From NCBI GenBank assembly GCA_046350255.1, contig JAXMAV010000016.1, positions 169,835 through 233,834 on the forward strand: a stretch of 64,000 nt of DNA, given 5' to 3'. Position numbers and translations under genes: made by a program. Position 1 is the first letter of the stretch. Every line of letters begins with the position of its first letter. Source of the DNA: CALDUY01 sp046350255. GTDB lineage: Bacteria; Planctomycetota; Planctomycetia; Gemmatales; Gemmataceae. Shown piece by piece: positions 1-8,870 of this stretch. The notes below the pieces were generated by a model. The model was not told where the DNA came from. It did no database searches and was given only the letters and a program-made list of their open reading frames with translations.

Positions 1-2
1 TC

Positions 3-815
3 CTCGACTTCCCCACCGATCGCGTCTGGCTCCGCGACTCGGGCGCCATCTTCGTCCGCGATGCCCAGGGCCACCTCGCCGCTCTCGATTTCCACTTCAA
101 CGCCTGGGCCAAGTACGACAACTGGCACGCCGACGACGCCCTCCCCGAACAGATCGCCACCTGGCGCGGCCTGCCGCGCTGGCAACCCACCCACGCCGGC
201 CGGCGCTTCGTCCTCGAGGGCGGCAGCATCGAGGTGGACGGCGCCGGCCTCTTGCTCACCACCGAAGAGTGTCTCCTCTCCGACATCCAGGCCCGCAACC
301 CCGGCCTCGATCGCGCCGCCATCGAATCGGTCCTGGCCAACACCCTGGGTATCCGCAAGGTCCTCTGGTTGCACCGCGGCATCCTCGGCGACGACACCCA
401 CGGCCACGTCGACGACCTCACCCGCTTTTTCGCCCCCGGCCGGGTCGTCACCATGATCGAGTCCGACCCTACCGACGAGAATCACGCCATTCTGCAGGAG
501 AACCTCGACCGCCTGCGCAGCTTCCCCGAGATCACCCAGGTCGTCTCACTACCCATGCCCGCCCCGCTGTATTTCGACGGTCAGCGCATCCCCGCCAGCT
601 ACGCCAACTTCTACATCGCCAACCATGCCGTGCTGGTGCCCACCTTCAACGACCTCAACGACCGCCTCGCCCTGTCCACCCTTGCCGACCTCTTCCCCGA
701 CCGTCCCGTCGTTGGCATCCACGCCGTCGACCTCGTCTGGGGCCTCGGCACCTTGCACTGCCTCACCCAGCAAGAACCCGTGGGGATGCCTGCCCCTCCC
801 GCTTGCCCCAGCTAG
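3..815 (+). CDS. Agmatine deiminase / peptidylarginine deiminase family protein (5'-truncated)
   Basis: The gene enters from the left edge, so the N-terminus is missing; about 270 codons remain, ending at TAG. Agmatine deiminases hydrolyse agmatine to N-carbamoylputrescine and ammonia in putrescine synthesis. The guanidine-modifying fold shows clearly: WLRDSG near the start, EGGSIEVDG (substrate-binding Glu), DTHGHVDD (catalytic His with Asp), and GTLHCLTQQEP at the C-terminus, which carries the nucleophilic Cys in the expected position. The last residues after this motif are short and Pro-rich. No polyamine partner gene follows; the next gene is an unrelated surface protein after a 176-base gap. 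Family assignment is secure. Agmatine rather than another guanidine as substrate is inferred. Confidence 0.9.
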   Translation, partial: LDFPTDRVWLRDSGAIFVRDAQGHLAALDFHFNAWAKYDNWHADDALPEQIATWRGLPRWQPTHAGRRFVLEGGSIEVDGAGLLLTTEECLLSDIQARNPGLDRAAIESVLANTLGIRKVLWLHRGILGDDTHGHVDDLTRFFAPGRVVTMIESDPTDENHAILQENLDRLRSFPEITQVVSLPMPAPLYFDGQRIPASYANFYIANHAVLVPTFNDLNDRLALSTLADLFPDRPVVGIHAVDLVWGLGTLHCLTQQEPVGMPAPPACPS

Positions 816-991
816 CTAGCTTGCCACCAGTTCTCTCCGCACATCCCCTGTTTCCGCTCCATCCGCCCTCTTCGGAGGAATGTACTCCAGTCTGGATCTT
901 CCATTGCCGATACTGTACAGGCTAGACCGTTCCGGAACTGGATGGTCGGGCTGCGCAGGGACGCACTGCGCTGCGTGGAAGGAGCCAGCTG

Positions 992-3127
992 ATGACCACC
1001 ACTGTTCGGATGCTCCTGGCGATGGTGCCACTTCTGCTGCTAGCGGCCGACAAGCCGCCGCAGGAGAAGCCCGATGCATTGCCTACTCTCGAAAAACTGC
1101 CCCTGCTCGCCGAGGCGCCCAATCCCAACGCACTACCCACCCAGGCCCCTCCGCGCGCAGCCAGCGTCCCGGTCGCCGCTCCAGGTGTTGCTCCCACTGA
1201 CTCCTCCTTCATGGACGAGCTATTCGGCAAGTACCTGCCGCGCATCGGTTACAGCTACGATGCCTTCGATGCGGTCGGACGCGATGGCGGCCTCTCCTCC
1301 TTTCAGGCTTTCGTCCCCCTGTACCAGGATCGCGCCGCTAGCCGCGTGGTTTTCTCCGACTCGCGTCTGCTGCTCTTCGACTCGCGCGGTAGCCTCGGTG
1401 CTAACCTCGGCCTCGGCGGACGCATGTTCTCCGGTTCACTCGGGCGCACCGTCGGCGGCTACGTCTACTGGGATTACACCGACACCGGCCGCGCCAGCTT
1501 CAACCAGGTCTCCGGCGGCGTCGAGACACTCGGCGACCTCGTCGATGCCCGCGCCAACTTCTACGTCCCCCTCGGCAAGGATCGCAAACAGGTCGATCAG
1601 ATTTACACCGCCAACCCCGAACCCACCTTCCAGGGCAACTACCTCTTCGTCGGCGGCGGCCAGGGCACCCGCTTCCTGGAGCAGGCCCTCTATGGCTTCG
1701 ATGGCGAGGCCGGCATGAAGGTCATGGCCCTCGAGGGGCTCGAACTCCGCGCCTTCGCCGGCATGTATCACTACCAGGGCGAATCGACCCAGCAGACCTG
1801 GGGACCGCGCGGCCGGCTCGAGGCTCGCCTCCGCGACTCTCTCGCCATGGGTGTCAGCGTTCAGAATGACCGCCTCTTCGGCACCACCGTCAACATGAAC
1901 GTCCTGATGACCTTCCCGCGTCTGTCTGGTCGTGCCTACAGCGATGGCCCCTCCGCCCCGCTGCCCGCCAGCGACCGTCTCGGCGACCCGGTTGTCCGCA
2001 CGCAGCAGGTCGTCGTCCAGCGCCAGCAGGAGCAATTCGTCGTCGCGGGCCAGCCCCTGCTCGACCCGGTCACCCAGCAGCCGCTCTACTTCTTGCACGT
2101 CGCCCCGGGCGGCAACAGCGATGGCTCCTTCGAGAGCCCCTACGCCACCCTCGCCAAGGCCTTCGCCGACCCGCGCTTCGGCGGCGGCAACGTCATCGTC
2201 TACGATCGCACCCAGGGCACCTTCACTGGCAACGTCCACCTCGCCCCCGGCACCCGCCTGCTTTCCAGCGCGGTGGTCCAGTACGTCGATACCACCTCGG
2301 GCCGTGTCCTGCTGCCGTTCTCCGGCCTTACCACCGAGATGCCCACCGTGCATGGCTCCATCACGCTGGGCGGCTCCAACACCATCTCCGGCTATAACCT
2401 GGTGGGTGTGGGGCAGGGGGCCGTGCTCGGTGCCCCTGGGGCTAGCCTCCGCGACGTCGTCCTGGTCAACAACCGCTTCTCCGGCGAAGGCACCGCCGTC
2501 TACCTGCCCTCGGTCGCCGGCAACATCGACATTCGCAACAACATCTTCCAGGGCCCGATGGGCGGTGGCATCTTCCTCGGCGCTCGCGGCAACGACGCCG
2601 CTTCCCTGGCCATCCTGAACAATCAGTTCGCCCGCATCGGCGGCGACGCCATCGCCGTTTCTGCCAGCGAGGCCAGCCGAATCCGCGCCCATGTCGAGGG
2701 CAACCAGGTCCGCGAAACCACCGGCACCGGCGTCGCTCTTTCCACTGGCGATGGCGCCAACTCCACCATCGAGGCACGCGTGACCCAGAACACCATCGAG
2801 GATAGCGCTGGCCAGGGCAACGGCGGAATCGCCCTTATGACCACCAGCCGGACCGGTGGTAGCTCCTCCATCACCGCCGAGGTCAGCCACAACCAGCTGA
2901 TGAACAATCTCGCCCCCGGCGTGACCGCTCGCGCCGTCGGCCCCAACGTGATGGCCCTCGATCTGTTCGAGAACAAGGCGCTCAGCATGCACTCGCTGGT
3001 CGGTTTCCTCCTCCAGCAGCAGCGCAAGGGCACCTTCCGCATGGTCGCGCCAGACACGGTCGGCAGTCGCAATAACGGCCCGGTCATGACCACGGGCACC
3101 ATCGACGCCATCCCGCAGCTGCCCTGA
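992..3127 (+). CDS. Inverse-autotransporter-type beta-barrel fused to a parallel beta-helix (surface protein)
   Basis: This 711-residue protein starts with a hydrophobic signal peptide (about residues 1-19) and a Pro/Ala-rich linker. Residues about 70-310 read as an outer-membrane barrel: GLGGRMFSGSLGRTVGGYVY, then SGGVETLGDLVDARANFYVP, which resemble the inverse autotransporter barrel of intimin/invasin (aromatic strands, 'G.E.LGD...ANFY.P'). After a linker, HVAPGGNSDGSFESPYATL opens a right-handed beta-helix (DUF1565/Pfam beta-helix style), with repeated 'NNxF...I' and 'N.I..' rungs to about residue 690. The likely role is a surface-displayed passenger, possibly adhesion or polysaccharide binding. 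The start is supported by GGAAGGAG seven bases upstream. No partner gene is adjacent. The barrel call is by motif pattern and needs a profile search. Confidence 0.7.
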   Translation: MTTTVRMLLAMVPLLLLAADKPPQEKPDALPTLEKLPLLAEAPNPNALPTQAPPRAASVPVAAPGVAPTDSSFMDELFGKYLPRIGYSYDAFDAVGRDGGLSSFQAFVPLYQDRAASRVVFSDSRLLLFDSRGSLGANLGLGGRMFSGSLGRTVGGYVYWDYTDTGRASFNQVSGGVETLGDLVDARANFYVPLGKDRKQVDQIYTANPEPTFQGNYLFVGGGQGTRFLEQALYGFDGEAGMKVMALEGLELRAFAGMYHYQGESTQQTWGPRGRLEARLRDSLAMGVSVQNDRLFGTTVNMNVLMTFPRLSGRAYSDGPSAPLPASDRLGDPVVRTQQVVVQRQQEQFVVAGQPLLDPVTQQPLYFLHVAPGGNSDGSFESPYATLAKAFADPRFGGGNVIVYDRTQGTFTGNVHLAPGTRLLSSAVVQYVDTTSGRVLLPFSGLTTEMPTVHGSITLGGSNTISGYNLVGVGQGAVLGAPGASLRDVVLVNNRFSGEGTAVYLPSVAGNIDIRNNIFQGPMGGGIFLGARGNDAASLAILNNQFARIGGDAIAVSASEASRIRAHVEGNQVRETTGTGVALSTGDGANSTIEARVTQNTIEDSAGQGNGGIALMTTSRTGGSSSITAEVSHNQLMNNLAPGVTARAVGPNVMALDLFENKALSMHSLVGFLLQQQRKGTFRMVAPDTVGSRNNGPVMTTGTIDAIPQLP

Positions 3128-3141
3128 GCCCCCGGCGCTCA
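3125..3141. repeat. Inverted repeat spanning two convergent stop codons
   Basis: TGAGC (3125-3129) and GCTCA (3137-3141) pair across a seven-base loop; TGA ends the plus gene and TCA, read on the other strand, ends the minus gene. Too short to call a terminator with confidence. Confidence 0.4.
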
Positions 3142-6100
3142 CTGCCGTAGTCGCGCCGTGTTGAGCAGAAGCAGTGTGCCATCGCTGAGGGGCGCCAGCA
3201 GACGATCGGCCTGGAACGGCACCGCGCCGCTCACCGGCGCGATGCTCCCACGCAGCTGGTAGCCATTCCCCACCGGCTTGCCGCCCTTCAGATCCAGCCC
3301 GACGTACAACCCCGACTGATCGGCCACCACCAGCTGCTCGCCCAGCAGCGTCGGCGCCCCAGTAATCGGATCCTCGCCGGGGCTGGTGTAGCTCCACAAC
3401 GGATCCTTCGCCTGCGGATCGATCCACACCAGCTTGCTGCGCTCGACGACGCAGCCAAGCCGGGGCCCCGCCGGCGTCAGGTAGGCATGGAGCCCCTCGC
3501 CGACGTCGCCTCCCAGGGCCCAGGTTCGTCGCACCTCCAGCCCGCCATTGGGGAGCACGGCGATCAGGTGCAGGTTACCGCGTATGTCGCTCGCTGCCAG
3601 GTAGGGTGTCTTGCCCGGCAGGGCGATCATCCCAGAGATGCGCTCGGGCAGCACCAGCGTTGGCTCGTCACCCCGGCCCGCTGGCAGCGACTTCCAGGTG
3701 TTGCTGCCAGCGGCCCATTCCCACGACATCAACCCCCGCACGCCGTCGCTGGTCACGAAGCGATCCGCTCCCAGCCCAGCCACCAGGCCGCGTGCATCCT
3801 GCGGCGCGCGATCCGCTCGCCAGTTGGGCCCGCCCTCCGGCGAGGGGTTCGGCGCCGTCACCGGCAACACCAGCCGATTCAGCGCCCCGTCTGCCAGCGG
3901 CAAGAGCAGCTGATCGCCCACCAGCATCGGCCGCCCAGCCAGCGGCTCGGTCAGACGCACCCTCGTCTCGCGCGCCACCATCTTGCGCGCCCCGTCCGGG
4001 TCGGCCGTGATGTGGGAGATCACCAGCTCGCGTCCATCGCCTGGGAACGCCAGCGCATAAGCCGACTTTCCATCCGCCGCGGGCACCAGGGCAGGGGGCT
4101 GCTCCAGGTTTTCTTCCGCTGCCCCTACCACCAGCGACGACCGCCCGTCCGACAGCCACGCCATCCCCTGGCGCGGCAGGTATCGAGTCGGATCCAGCGC
4201 CAACACCGCCCCCGCCTGATCCTGCGCCAGCCACAGAGGCTCACCGTCGCCGGGACGGACGGCAATCAACTCGCCCCGCGCCACCAGCCCCAGCTGCCGT
4301 TGCCACAGCACCGCGCCGGTCTCGTCGGCCACACACTGCGCCTGCACACACGACCGCCCCGGCGGCTGTGTCACCGACAGGATGAACTTCTTCCCCGTCG
4401 CGTTCTCGAACACCTGCGAGGCATGGACCGGCGAACCCACCTCCACCGCCTGCTCCCACACCGGCACCACGCGCGGCCCCAGGCTCGGCCCCCAGCCCAG
4501 CCGCAGCCGCTGCATCCGGTTGGCCGCCAGCACCCACACATCGTCCCCTTCGACGTGAACCACCTCGCTGCGTCCCCGGCGCGGCGACCCCGCCTGCAAT
4601 AGCTCGGCCAGGTCCAGACTCCCGGTCGGAAGTAGGGGGAACAGTGCCTGGTCGCGATTGTTCGGCTGGCGAATGCCGAAGAGTCCCAGCCGCCCCGCAT
4701 CCGAGAGTAAAAGTAGCTTTTCCGGATCGGAATAGGGCGCAAACCACGACCACCCCCGCATCGTCGGCGCGGGTTGAATCTTCCGCTCCTCCGCCTGGCT
4801 TTCGCGCAGCGGCAGATCGAACACTCGCAGCCGGATGCTGTCCAGGTCGGCCGCCTGGTTCAGCACCAGGTAGCCCGGCGTCTCGTCGCGGATGGGCGGA
4901 ATCAAAATCGGTTCGCTCCGCAGCGACCCCGCCGGATGCCCCGAGTACAGAATCATCTCGCAGCGTCGCTTCGCCACGTCCACCACGTAGACGCAGCCAT
5001 CGTCCGCCGGGAAATAGACCCGCGTGCTGCCCGGCTCGACGCTCCCACCCAGCGTCAACCGCTGCCCCAGGTCGTAGCTCCCCAGGCGCTTTCCCTTGAT
5101 CAGTTCGATCTCGTGCACCTCGCCCGAGTACGTCGCTAGGTATGCGCGACGCTCCACCACCACCGGCCGACCCAGCACCGGCGCCGGCAGCCGATAGCGC
5201 CAGAGCGTGCTGCCATCCAGACGCACTGCTGACAGCGTGTTGGTGTCCGACGACAGCACCAGGATGGCATCATCGACCCCGGCGCGCCGCGTGAGTTGCA
5301 GCGGCAGAATCGACGTGTCCACACCCACACGCAGCGCCCAGCGCACCTGCCCCGTGGCTCGATCCAGCGCGTAGAGCAACCCGCGCACCAGCGCCAGCGC
5401 CGGCACCTCCTCGCGATCCGGCAGCAACGGCGCTTTCCGCAGCACTGGGTCGATCAGCACCGATGGCTCGTCCAGGCTGGTGTCTCCCACGCGCGGCGGA
5501 TCGGCGCTTTGCTCGACGAAGCGCACGCTGGCCAGGTGCGCCTCGCGCACGCCATCGACCAGCTTTTTCGCCTCCGCGCTGTCGGCCACATCGGCGAACC
5601 CAGGGCGAATCTCGGCCAGGTATTTCTGCACCGCCAGCAGCGTGGCGTACGACGGCTTCGCCCCTGCCAGCTTCTTCAGCCGGTCGAAGATGGCGTTCTT
5701 CTCCTTCAGGCGTGCCACTGCCTGCCGCAGCCCGTTGAACGACTCCTCGAGCTTGTCCCACCCTGGCGCCGGCGTGTCGGCTGGCAGCTTGATCCGCCGC
5801 GTCGCCTCGATCACCGGCCTGGCATGCTCCAGCAGTGCCAGCGGGGTGTCATCCTTCAGCTCCGCCTGCGCGCGCTCGACGTGCCCGGTCAGCATCTTGA
5901 TCAGGCTTTCGGCCAAACCCGCCCCATGCGCCGGAAGCAACGGATCCTTCGCCCGCTCCTTCAGTACCTGCGCCGCATGATCCAGCACCTCGCGCAGGTC
6001 TTCCGGTGGCTCGGCCATCCGGCGCCGCAGCCCAGCCAACTCCTTGCGAAACGTGTAGAACCCTGCCTGGTCACCGTCGCCGAACCGCCCCAGCAGCTTC

Positions 6101-6894
6101 TCGTAGTGGTTCTCCGCCGCCGGGAACTGCCCCTGGGTGTAGAACTCGTCCGCCTCGCGCGCCAGCTTCTCCTCGGTTTCGCGCGTTGCCTTCCAGATCA
6201 TGAAGCCGCCGAACCCCAGCGCACCGAACGTGAACAGCAGCAGCGGCACCACCACCCAGGTCGCCCAGCGCGATGGCGGCCGATGCGACAGGTCCACGTC
6301 GCTCTCCGATCGCGGCTTCTCCGCAGGCTCGCGCGCGTAGTCGGTGTCTCGCTTGCGCCGCCCCCGTCGATCAGGATCCCGCGCGGGCTGCACCTCGTCC
6401 GGTTTGCTGCGCCCCTCGGAGTCGCGCTGCCGACGCACCGGCGGCGCTGACCAGTCGCCCTGCTCTAACACCTGCGGCCCGTCGTCCTTCGGCGGTTCTA
6501 CCCGGGCCTTCACTGGCTCGACCGGCGCCGATCCTCCCGGCCGACGCACTGGCGGCGGCGAACTCCAGTCCGGTGCGGGCTTCCCTTCGTCCGGCGCGAT
6601 TACCTCCAACGGTGGCACCTCGTCCACCTCGACCGGCAGCACTTCCAGAAAATCGCCCACGTTCGGACCCGTGGGACCCTCGTTCTCGATCGGCACCAGC
6701 GGCACCAGGTCGCCCACGCTGCCGGATTGCTGATCCACTCGCGCCGGGGGCGGCGTCGTCGGGTTCGTCGGCACGTCGCCCACCACGAAGATGTTGCGAC
6801 AGACCGGTTCGAGGCAGCGCATCGCCTTGCCCCGAAGCGTGTCCTGGACCTGGTAGGTGGCACGGCAGCGCGGACAGGTTGCGGAGATCAGCAC
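3139..6894 (-). CDS. Zinc-ribbon, single-pass membrane protein with large beta-propeller (PQQ-like) domain
   Basis: About 1251 residues. The N-terminus is a zinc ribbon (CPRC near residue 7, then two more Cys about 20 residues on), followed by a long Pro/Arg/Glu-rich disordered stretch, a membrane helix at about 212-234 and a helical region to about 480. The rest is repeated beta-strand blades such as LYALDRATGQVRWALRVG and AVLWQRQLGL, typical of PQQ-like/WD quinoprotein-fold propellers. The topology implies a cytoplasmic zinc ribbon and an extracytoplasmic propeller. No catalytic PQQ motif is evident, so it is probably a scaffold or sensor. I prefer the GTG at 6894 over the GTG at 6903 because an AAAGG stands eight bases upstream of it. 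It converges on the preceding gene with an 11-base gap. Confidence 0.75.
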   Translation of the reverse strand: MLISATCPRCRATYQVQDTLRGKAMRCLEPVCRNIFVVGDVPTNPTTPPPARVDQQSGSVGDLVPLVPIENEGPTGPNVGDFLEVLPVEVDEVPPLEVIAPDEGKPAPDWSSPPPVRRPGGSAPVEPVKARVEPPKDDGPQVLEQGDWSAPPVRRQRDSEGRSKPDEVQPARDPDRRGRRKRDTDYAREPAEKPRSESDVDLSHRPPSRWATWVVVPLLLFTFGALGFGGFMIWKATRETEEKLAREADEFYTQGQFPAAENHYEKLLGRFGDGDQAGFYTFRKELAGLRRRMAEPPEDLREVLDHAAQVLKERAKDPLLPAHGAGLAESLIKMLTGHVERAQAELKDDTPLALLEHARPVIEATRRIKLPADTPAPGWDKLEESFNGLRQAVARLKEKNAIFDRLKKLAGAKPSYATLLAVQKYLAEIRPGFADVADSAEAKKLVDGVREAHLASVRFVEQSADPPRVGDTSLDEPSVLIDPVLRKAPLLPDREEVPALALVRGLLYALDRATGQVRWALRVGVDTSILPLQLTRRAGVDDAILVLSSDTNTLSAVRLDGSTLWRYRLPAPVLGRPVVVERRAYLATYSGEVHEIELIKGKRLGSYDLGQRLTLGGSVEPGSTRVYFPADDGCVYVVDVAKRRCEMILYSGHPAGSLRSEPILIPPIRDETPGYLVLNQAADLDSIRLRVFDLPLRESQAEERKIQPAPTMRGWSWFAPYSDPEKLLLLSDAGRLGLFGIRQPNNRDQALFPLLPTGSLDLAELLQAGSPRRGRSEVVHVEGDDVWVLAANRMQRLRLGWGPSLGPRVVPVWEQAVEVGSPVHASQVFENATGKKFILSVTQPPGRSCVQAQCVADETGAVLWQRQLGLVARGELIAVRPGDGEPLWLAQDQAGAVLALDPTRYLPRQGMAWLSDGRSSLVVGAAEENLEQPPALVPAADGKSAYALAFPGDGRELVISHITADPDGARKMVARETRVRLTEPLAGRPMLVGDQLLLPLADGALNRLVLPVTAPNPSPEGGPNWRADRAPQDARGLVAGLGADRFVTSDGVRGLMSWEWAAGSNTWKSLPAGRGDEPTLVLPERISGMIALPGKTPYLAASDIRGNLHLIAVLPNGGLEVRRTWALGGDVGEGLHAYLTPAGPRLGCVVERSKLVWIDPQAKDPLWSYTSPGEDPITGAPTLLGEQLVVADQSGLYVGLDLKGGKPVGNGYQLRGSIAPVSGAVPFQADRLLAPLSDGTLLLLNTARLRQ

Positions 6895-6963
6895 GGAGCA
6901 CACCTTTCACCGTGGACGGGTTCACTCTCCTCCATCATATGCGTGTCCGCCGTCCGGCGAAAG

Positions 6964-7794
6964 TCATCGCCCTGGGCTGCGTAGTCCGACCTGCTGCAAC
7001 AGCTTGTCCGTCTCCGTGTACGCCTCGCGCACCCACTCAACAATCCGCTCCGGCTCCGGCGAATATTCCAGCTCGATGGACACCGCGCCATCGATGCCCA
7101 GCGCCTTGATCTCCTCCAGGTACGGCACGAAATCGACCACGCCGCGGCCTGGCGGCAAATCGCCATGCACCTTCCCATCGCAGTCGCTCAGATGCACGTG
7201 CGCCGCCCGTCCGCGCAGCTGCCGTAGCTCCGCCGGTGGCACCCGCGACAGCTGCAGATGCGAGATGTCGATATTCGCCTTCACCGCCGGATGCCCCACG
7301 TCGTCGAGAAACCGCACCATCGACGCCACGTCGTTCACCAGTGACAGCTTGAACGGCTCCAGCTCCAGGGCGATCTCCACTCCCAGCCGCGCTGCGTACT
7401 CGCCCAGCTGCCGCACGTTCCGCACCCCGGTCTGCCACTGCTCCGCGGGCGGAATCACCTGCCGCTCCCAGATGTACTCGCCCAGCACCAGCAGCAGATT
7501 CCGCGCCTCCAGCTCGTACGTCAGGTCGAGATACTTCTGGCATCGGTCGAGGTGGAACCGCTGCACCGACGGGTTGAAGTCGATCAACCCCACCGCGACG
7601 CACGCCACGCTGATGATCGGCAGCTCGGCCCGTTCGCACTCCCGCCGAATGAGCCGCCGTTCCTGGACGTCGATATCGAGCGGATCGGCGAAGATGTCGA
7701 TCGAATCGAAGCCGATGTCGCGCGTCATGCGAATGCCGAACGCCGTGTCGCGCCCCGCCTGCGCCCACGCCGAGTTGATCAGTCCGAGTTTCAT
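6964..7794 (-). CDS. Sugar phosphate isomerase/epimerase family (xylose isomerase-like TIM barrel)
   Basis: This 276-residue protein has the AP-endonuclease-2/xylose-isomerase-like barrel. It starts MKLGLINSAWAQ and shows alternating strands with metal-ligand candidates: ALELEPF (Glu, strand 5), NIDISHLQL (Asp and His), AHVHLSDCDG (His, Asp) and SIELEYSPEP (Glu). These are the usual four divalent-metal ligands of the family. Members isomerise or epimerise keto-sugars, act on inosose or hydroxypyruvate, or have unknown substrates, so no specific reaction can be given. Length fits the family (260-300). It lies 69 bases downstream of the zinc-ribbon/propeller gene's start on the same strand and may be transcribed separately. 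Confidence 0.85.
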   Translation of the reverse strand: MKLGLINSAWAQAGRDTAFGIRMTRDIGFDSIDIFADPLDIDVQERRLIRRECERAELPIISVACVAVGLIDFNPSVQRFHLDRCQKYLDLTYELEARNLLLVLGEYIWERQVIPPAEQWQTGVRNVRQLGEYAARLGVEIALELEPFKLSLVNDVASMVRFLDDVGHPAVKANIDISHLQLSRVPPAELRQLRGRAAHVHLSDCDGKVHGDLPPGRGVVDFVPYLEEIKALGIDGAVSIELEYSPEPERIVEWVREAYTETDKLLQQVGLRSPGR

Positions 7795-7999
7795 GGTGCA
7801 TTCTCCGGGAGAGGGTTGCCCTCCATTCTGGTCCCACTACCGTCCACCGTCCAGACCTGCACTCCAGGTCCTGACGCCCCCCGACTTGGCCCTCCACTGC
7901 GCTTCCAACCCGGCACGGCATCAGATGTGCAGATCTGTCTTCTCCCGGCGCTCACGCGCTCGCATAATACGAAAATTGGTTTCTGGCCGGAGAACGCCG

Positions 8000-8743
8000 T
8001 TGCCCGACTTCATCCGAGAACTGCCGCTCCCCTTCCAGTTGCTTGCCTGGTTCCTCTTCCTCATGAGTGCCGGGTTCGGTAACCCCATTCCCGAGGAAGT
8101 GATGATCGTCATGGGCGGCATCGCCACCTCCCAGATGGCGGAGTTCGGCGTCGCCCGTTGGTTCATGTTCCCCGCCTGCGTCACCGGCGCTCTCATGGCC
8201 GACGTCGTTCTCTATGGCCTGGGCCTTTTTCTCGGCAGCCGGATGATGAACTCCCGCATCATGCTTCGCCTGGCCCCCCCCGAGAAACAGCTGCGCATCC
8301 GCCTCAATTTCCACCGCTACGGCGTCATCATCTTTGTCCTCGGACGTCTCGTTCCCGGCATTCGCACCACCTTGTTTCTCACCGCCGGCGCCATGCGCCT
8401 GCATCTCGTCCGCTTCCTCATCGCCGATGGCATCGGGGCGCTCTTCGGCACCAGCATCTTCTTCTTCCTGGGCTACGGTCTCGGCGTGCAGTTTCAGGAA
8501 CTCATCGAGCACATCGAGCAGGAAATCGCCCCCTACAAGCCCATCTTCTTCCTGACGCTCTTCGCCATCATCGCCGGCTACCTGGCCTACATCTTCCTGC
8601 GCCATCCCATCCCCACTGGTGGCCCCGAGGAAGTCCCTCTCTTCGGTTCCCAGATCGCCGCCCACATGCCATCCGCCAATCAGGGCAACCGCCCACCCGC
8701 CGCCCCCGAACCCCAGCCCGGCCAGCTGCCCGACCCCCAGTAG
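8000..8743 (+). CDS. DedA-family (VTT/SNARE-associated) membrane protein
   Basis: An integral membrane protein of about 247 residues. It has the DedA re-entrant signature GFGNPIPEEVMIVMGG near the N-terminus, a long amphipathic/hydrophobic middle, and the second conserved segment RYGVIIFVLGRLVPGIRT, followed by AGAMRL and two more hydrophobic helices. DedA proteins act in membrane homeostasis, including undecaprenyl-phosphate or phospholipid translocation and pH/antimicrobial tolerance. The C-terminus is a Pro-rich tail. The chosen TTG start has GGAGAA five bases upstream (7989-7994). An in-frame ATG at 7925 lies further upstream, ahead of an AT-rich CATAAT that could be the -10 element, which argues against it. 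The 205 bases before the gene hold no other ORF I can support. Confidence 0.85.
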   Translation: MPDFIRELPLPFQLLAWFLFLMSAGFGNPIPEEVMIVMGGIATSQMAEFGVARWFMFPACVTGALMADVVLYGLGLFLGSRMMNSRIMLRLAPPEKQLRIRLNFHRYGVIIFVLGRLVPGIRTTLFLTAGAMRLHLVRFLIADGIGALFGTSIFFFLGYGLGVQFQELIEHIEQEIAPYKPIFFLTLFAIIAGYLAYIFLRHPIPTGGPEEVPLFGSQIAAHMPSANQGNRPPAAPEPQPGQLPDPQ

Positions 8744-8870
8744 CGAATCGCTGTTGCACCGCCCCGGCCAGACATCTATCCTGGTCAGACCGGCTCCCTT
8801 CCCCCCCTCATGGCCGGTCCTTCGCCCCCGGAACTACGCACGCCCACGCTTTCAAGAGAAAGGTCCTCTC

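Noticed and set aside
1436..3427. Minus-strand ORF of 663 codons across two genes
   Set aside because: It spans the convergent ends of two real genes in the antisense frame; no signal, motif or start site.
7963..7970. CATAAT/TAATAC as a firm promoter for the DedA gene
   Set aside because: No -35-like box at a proper distance; used only as weak support for the chosen start.
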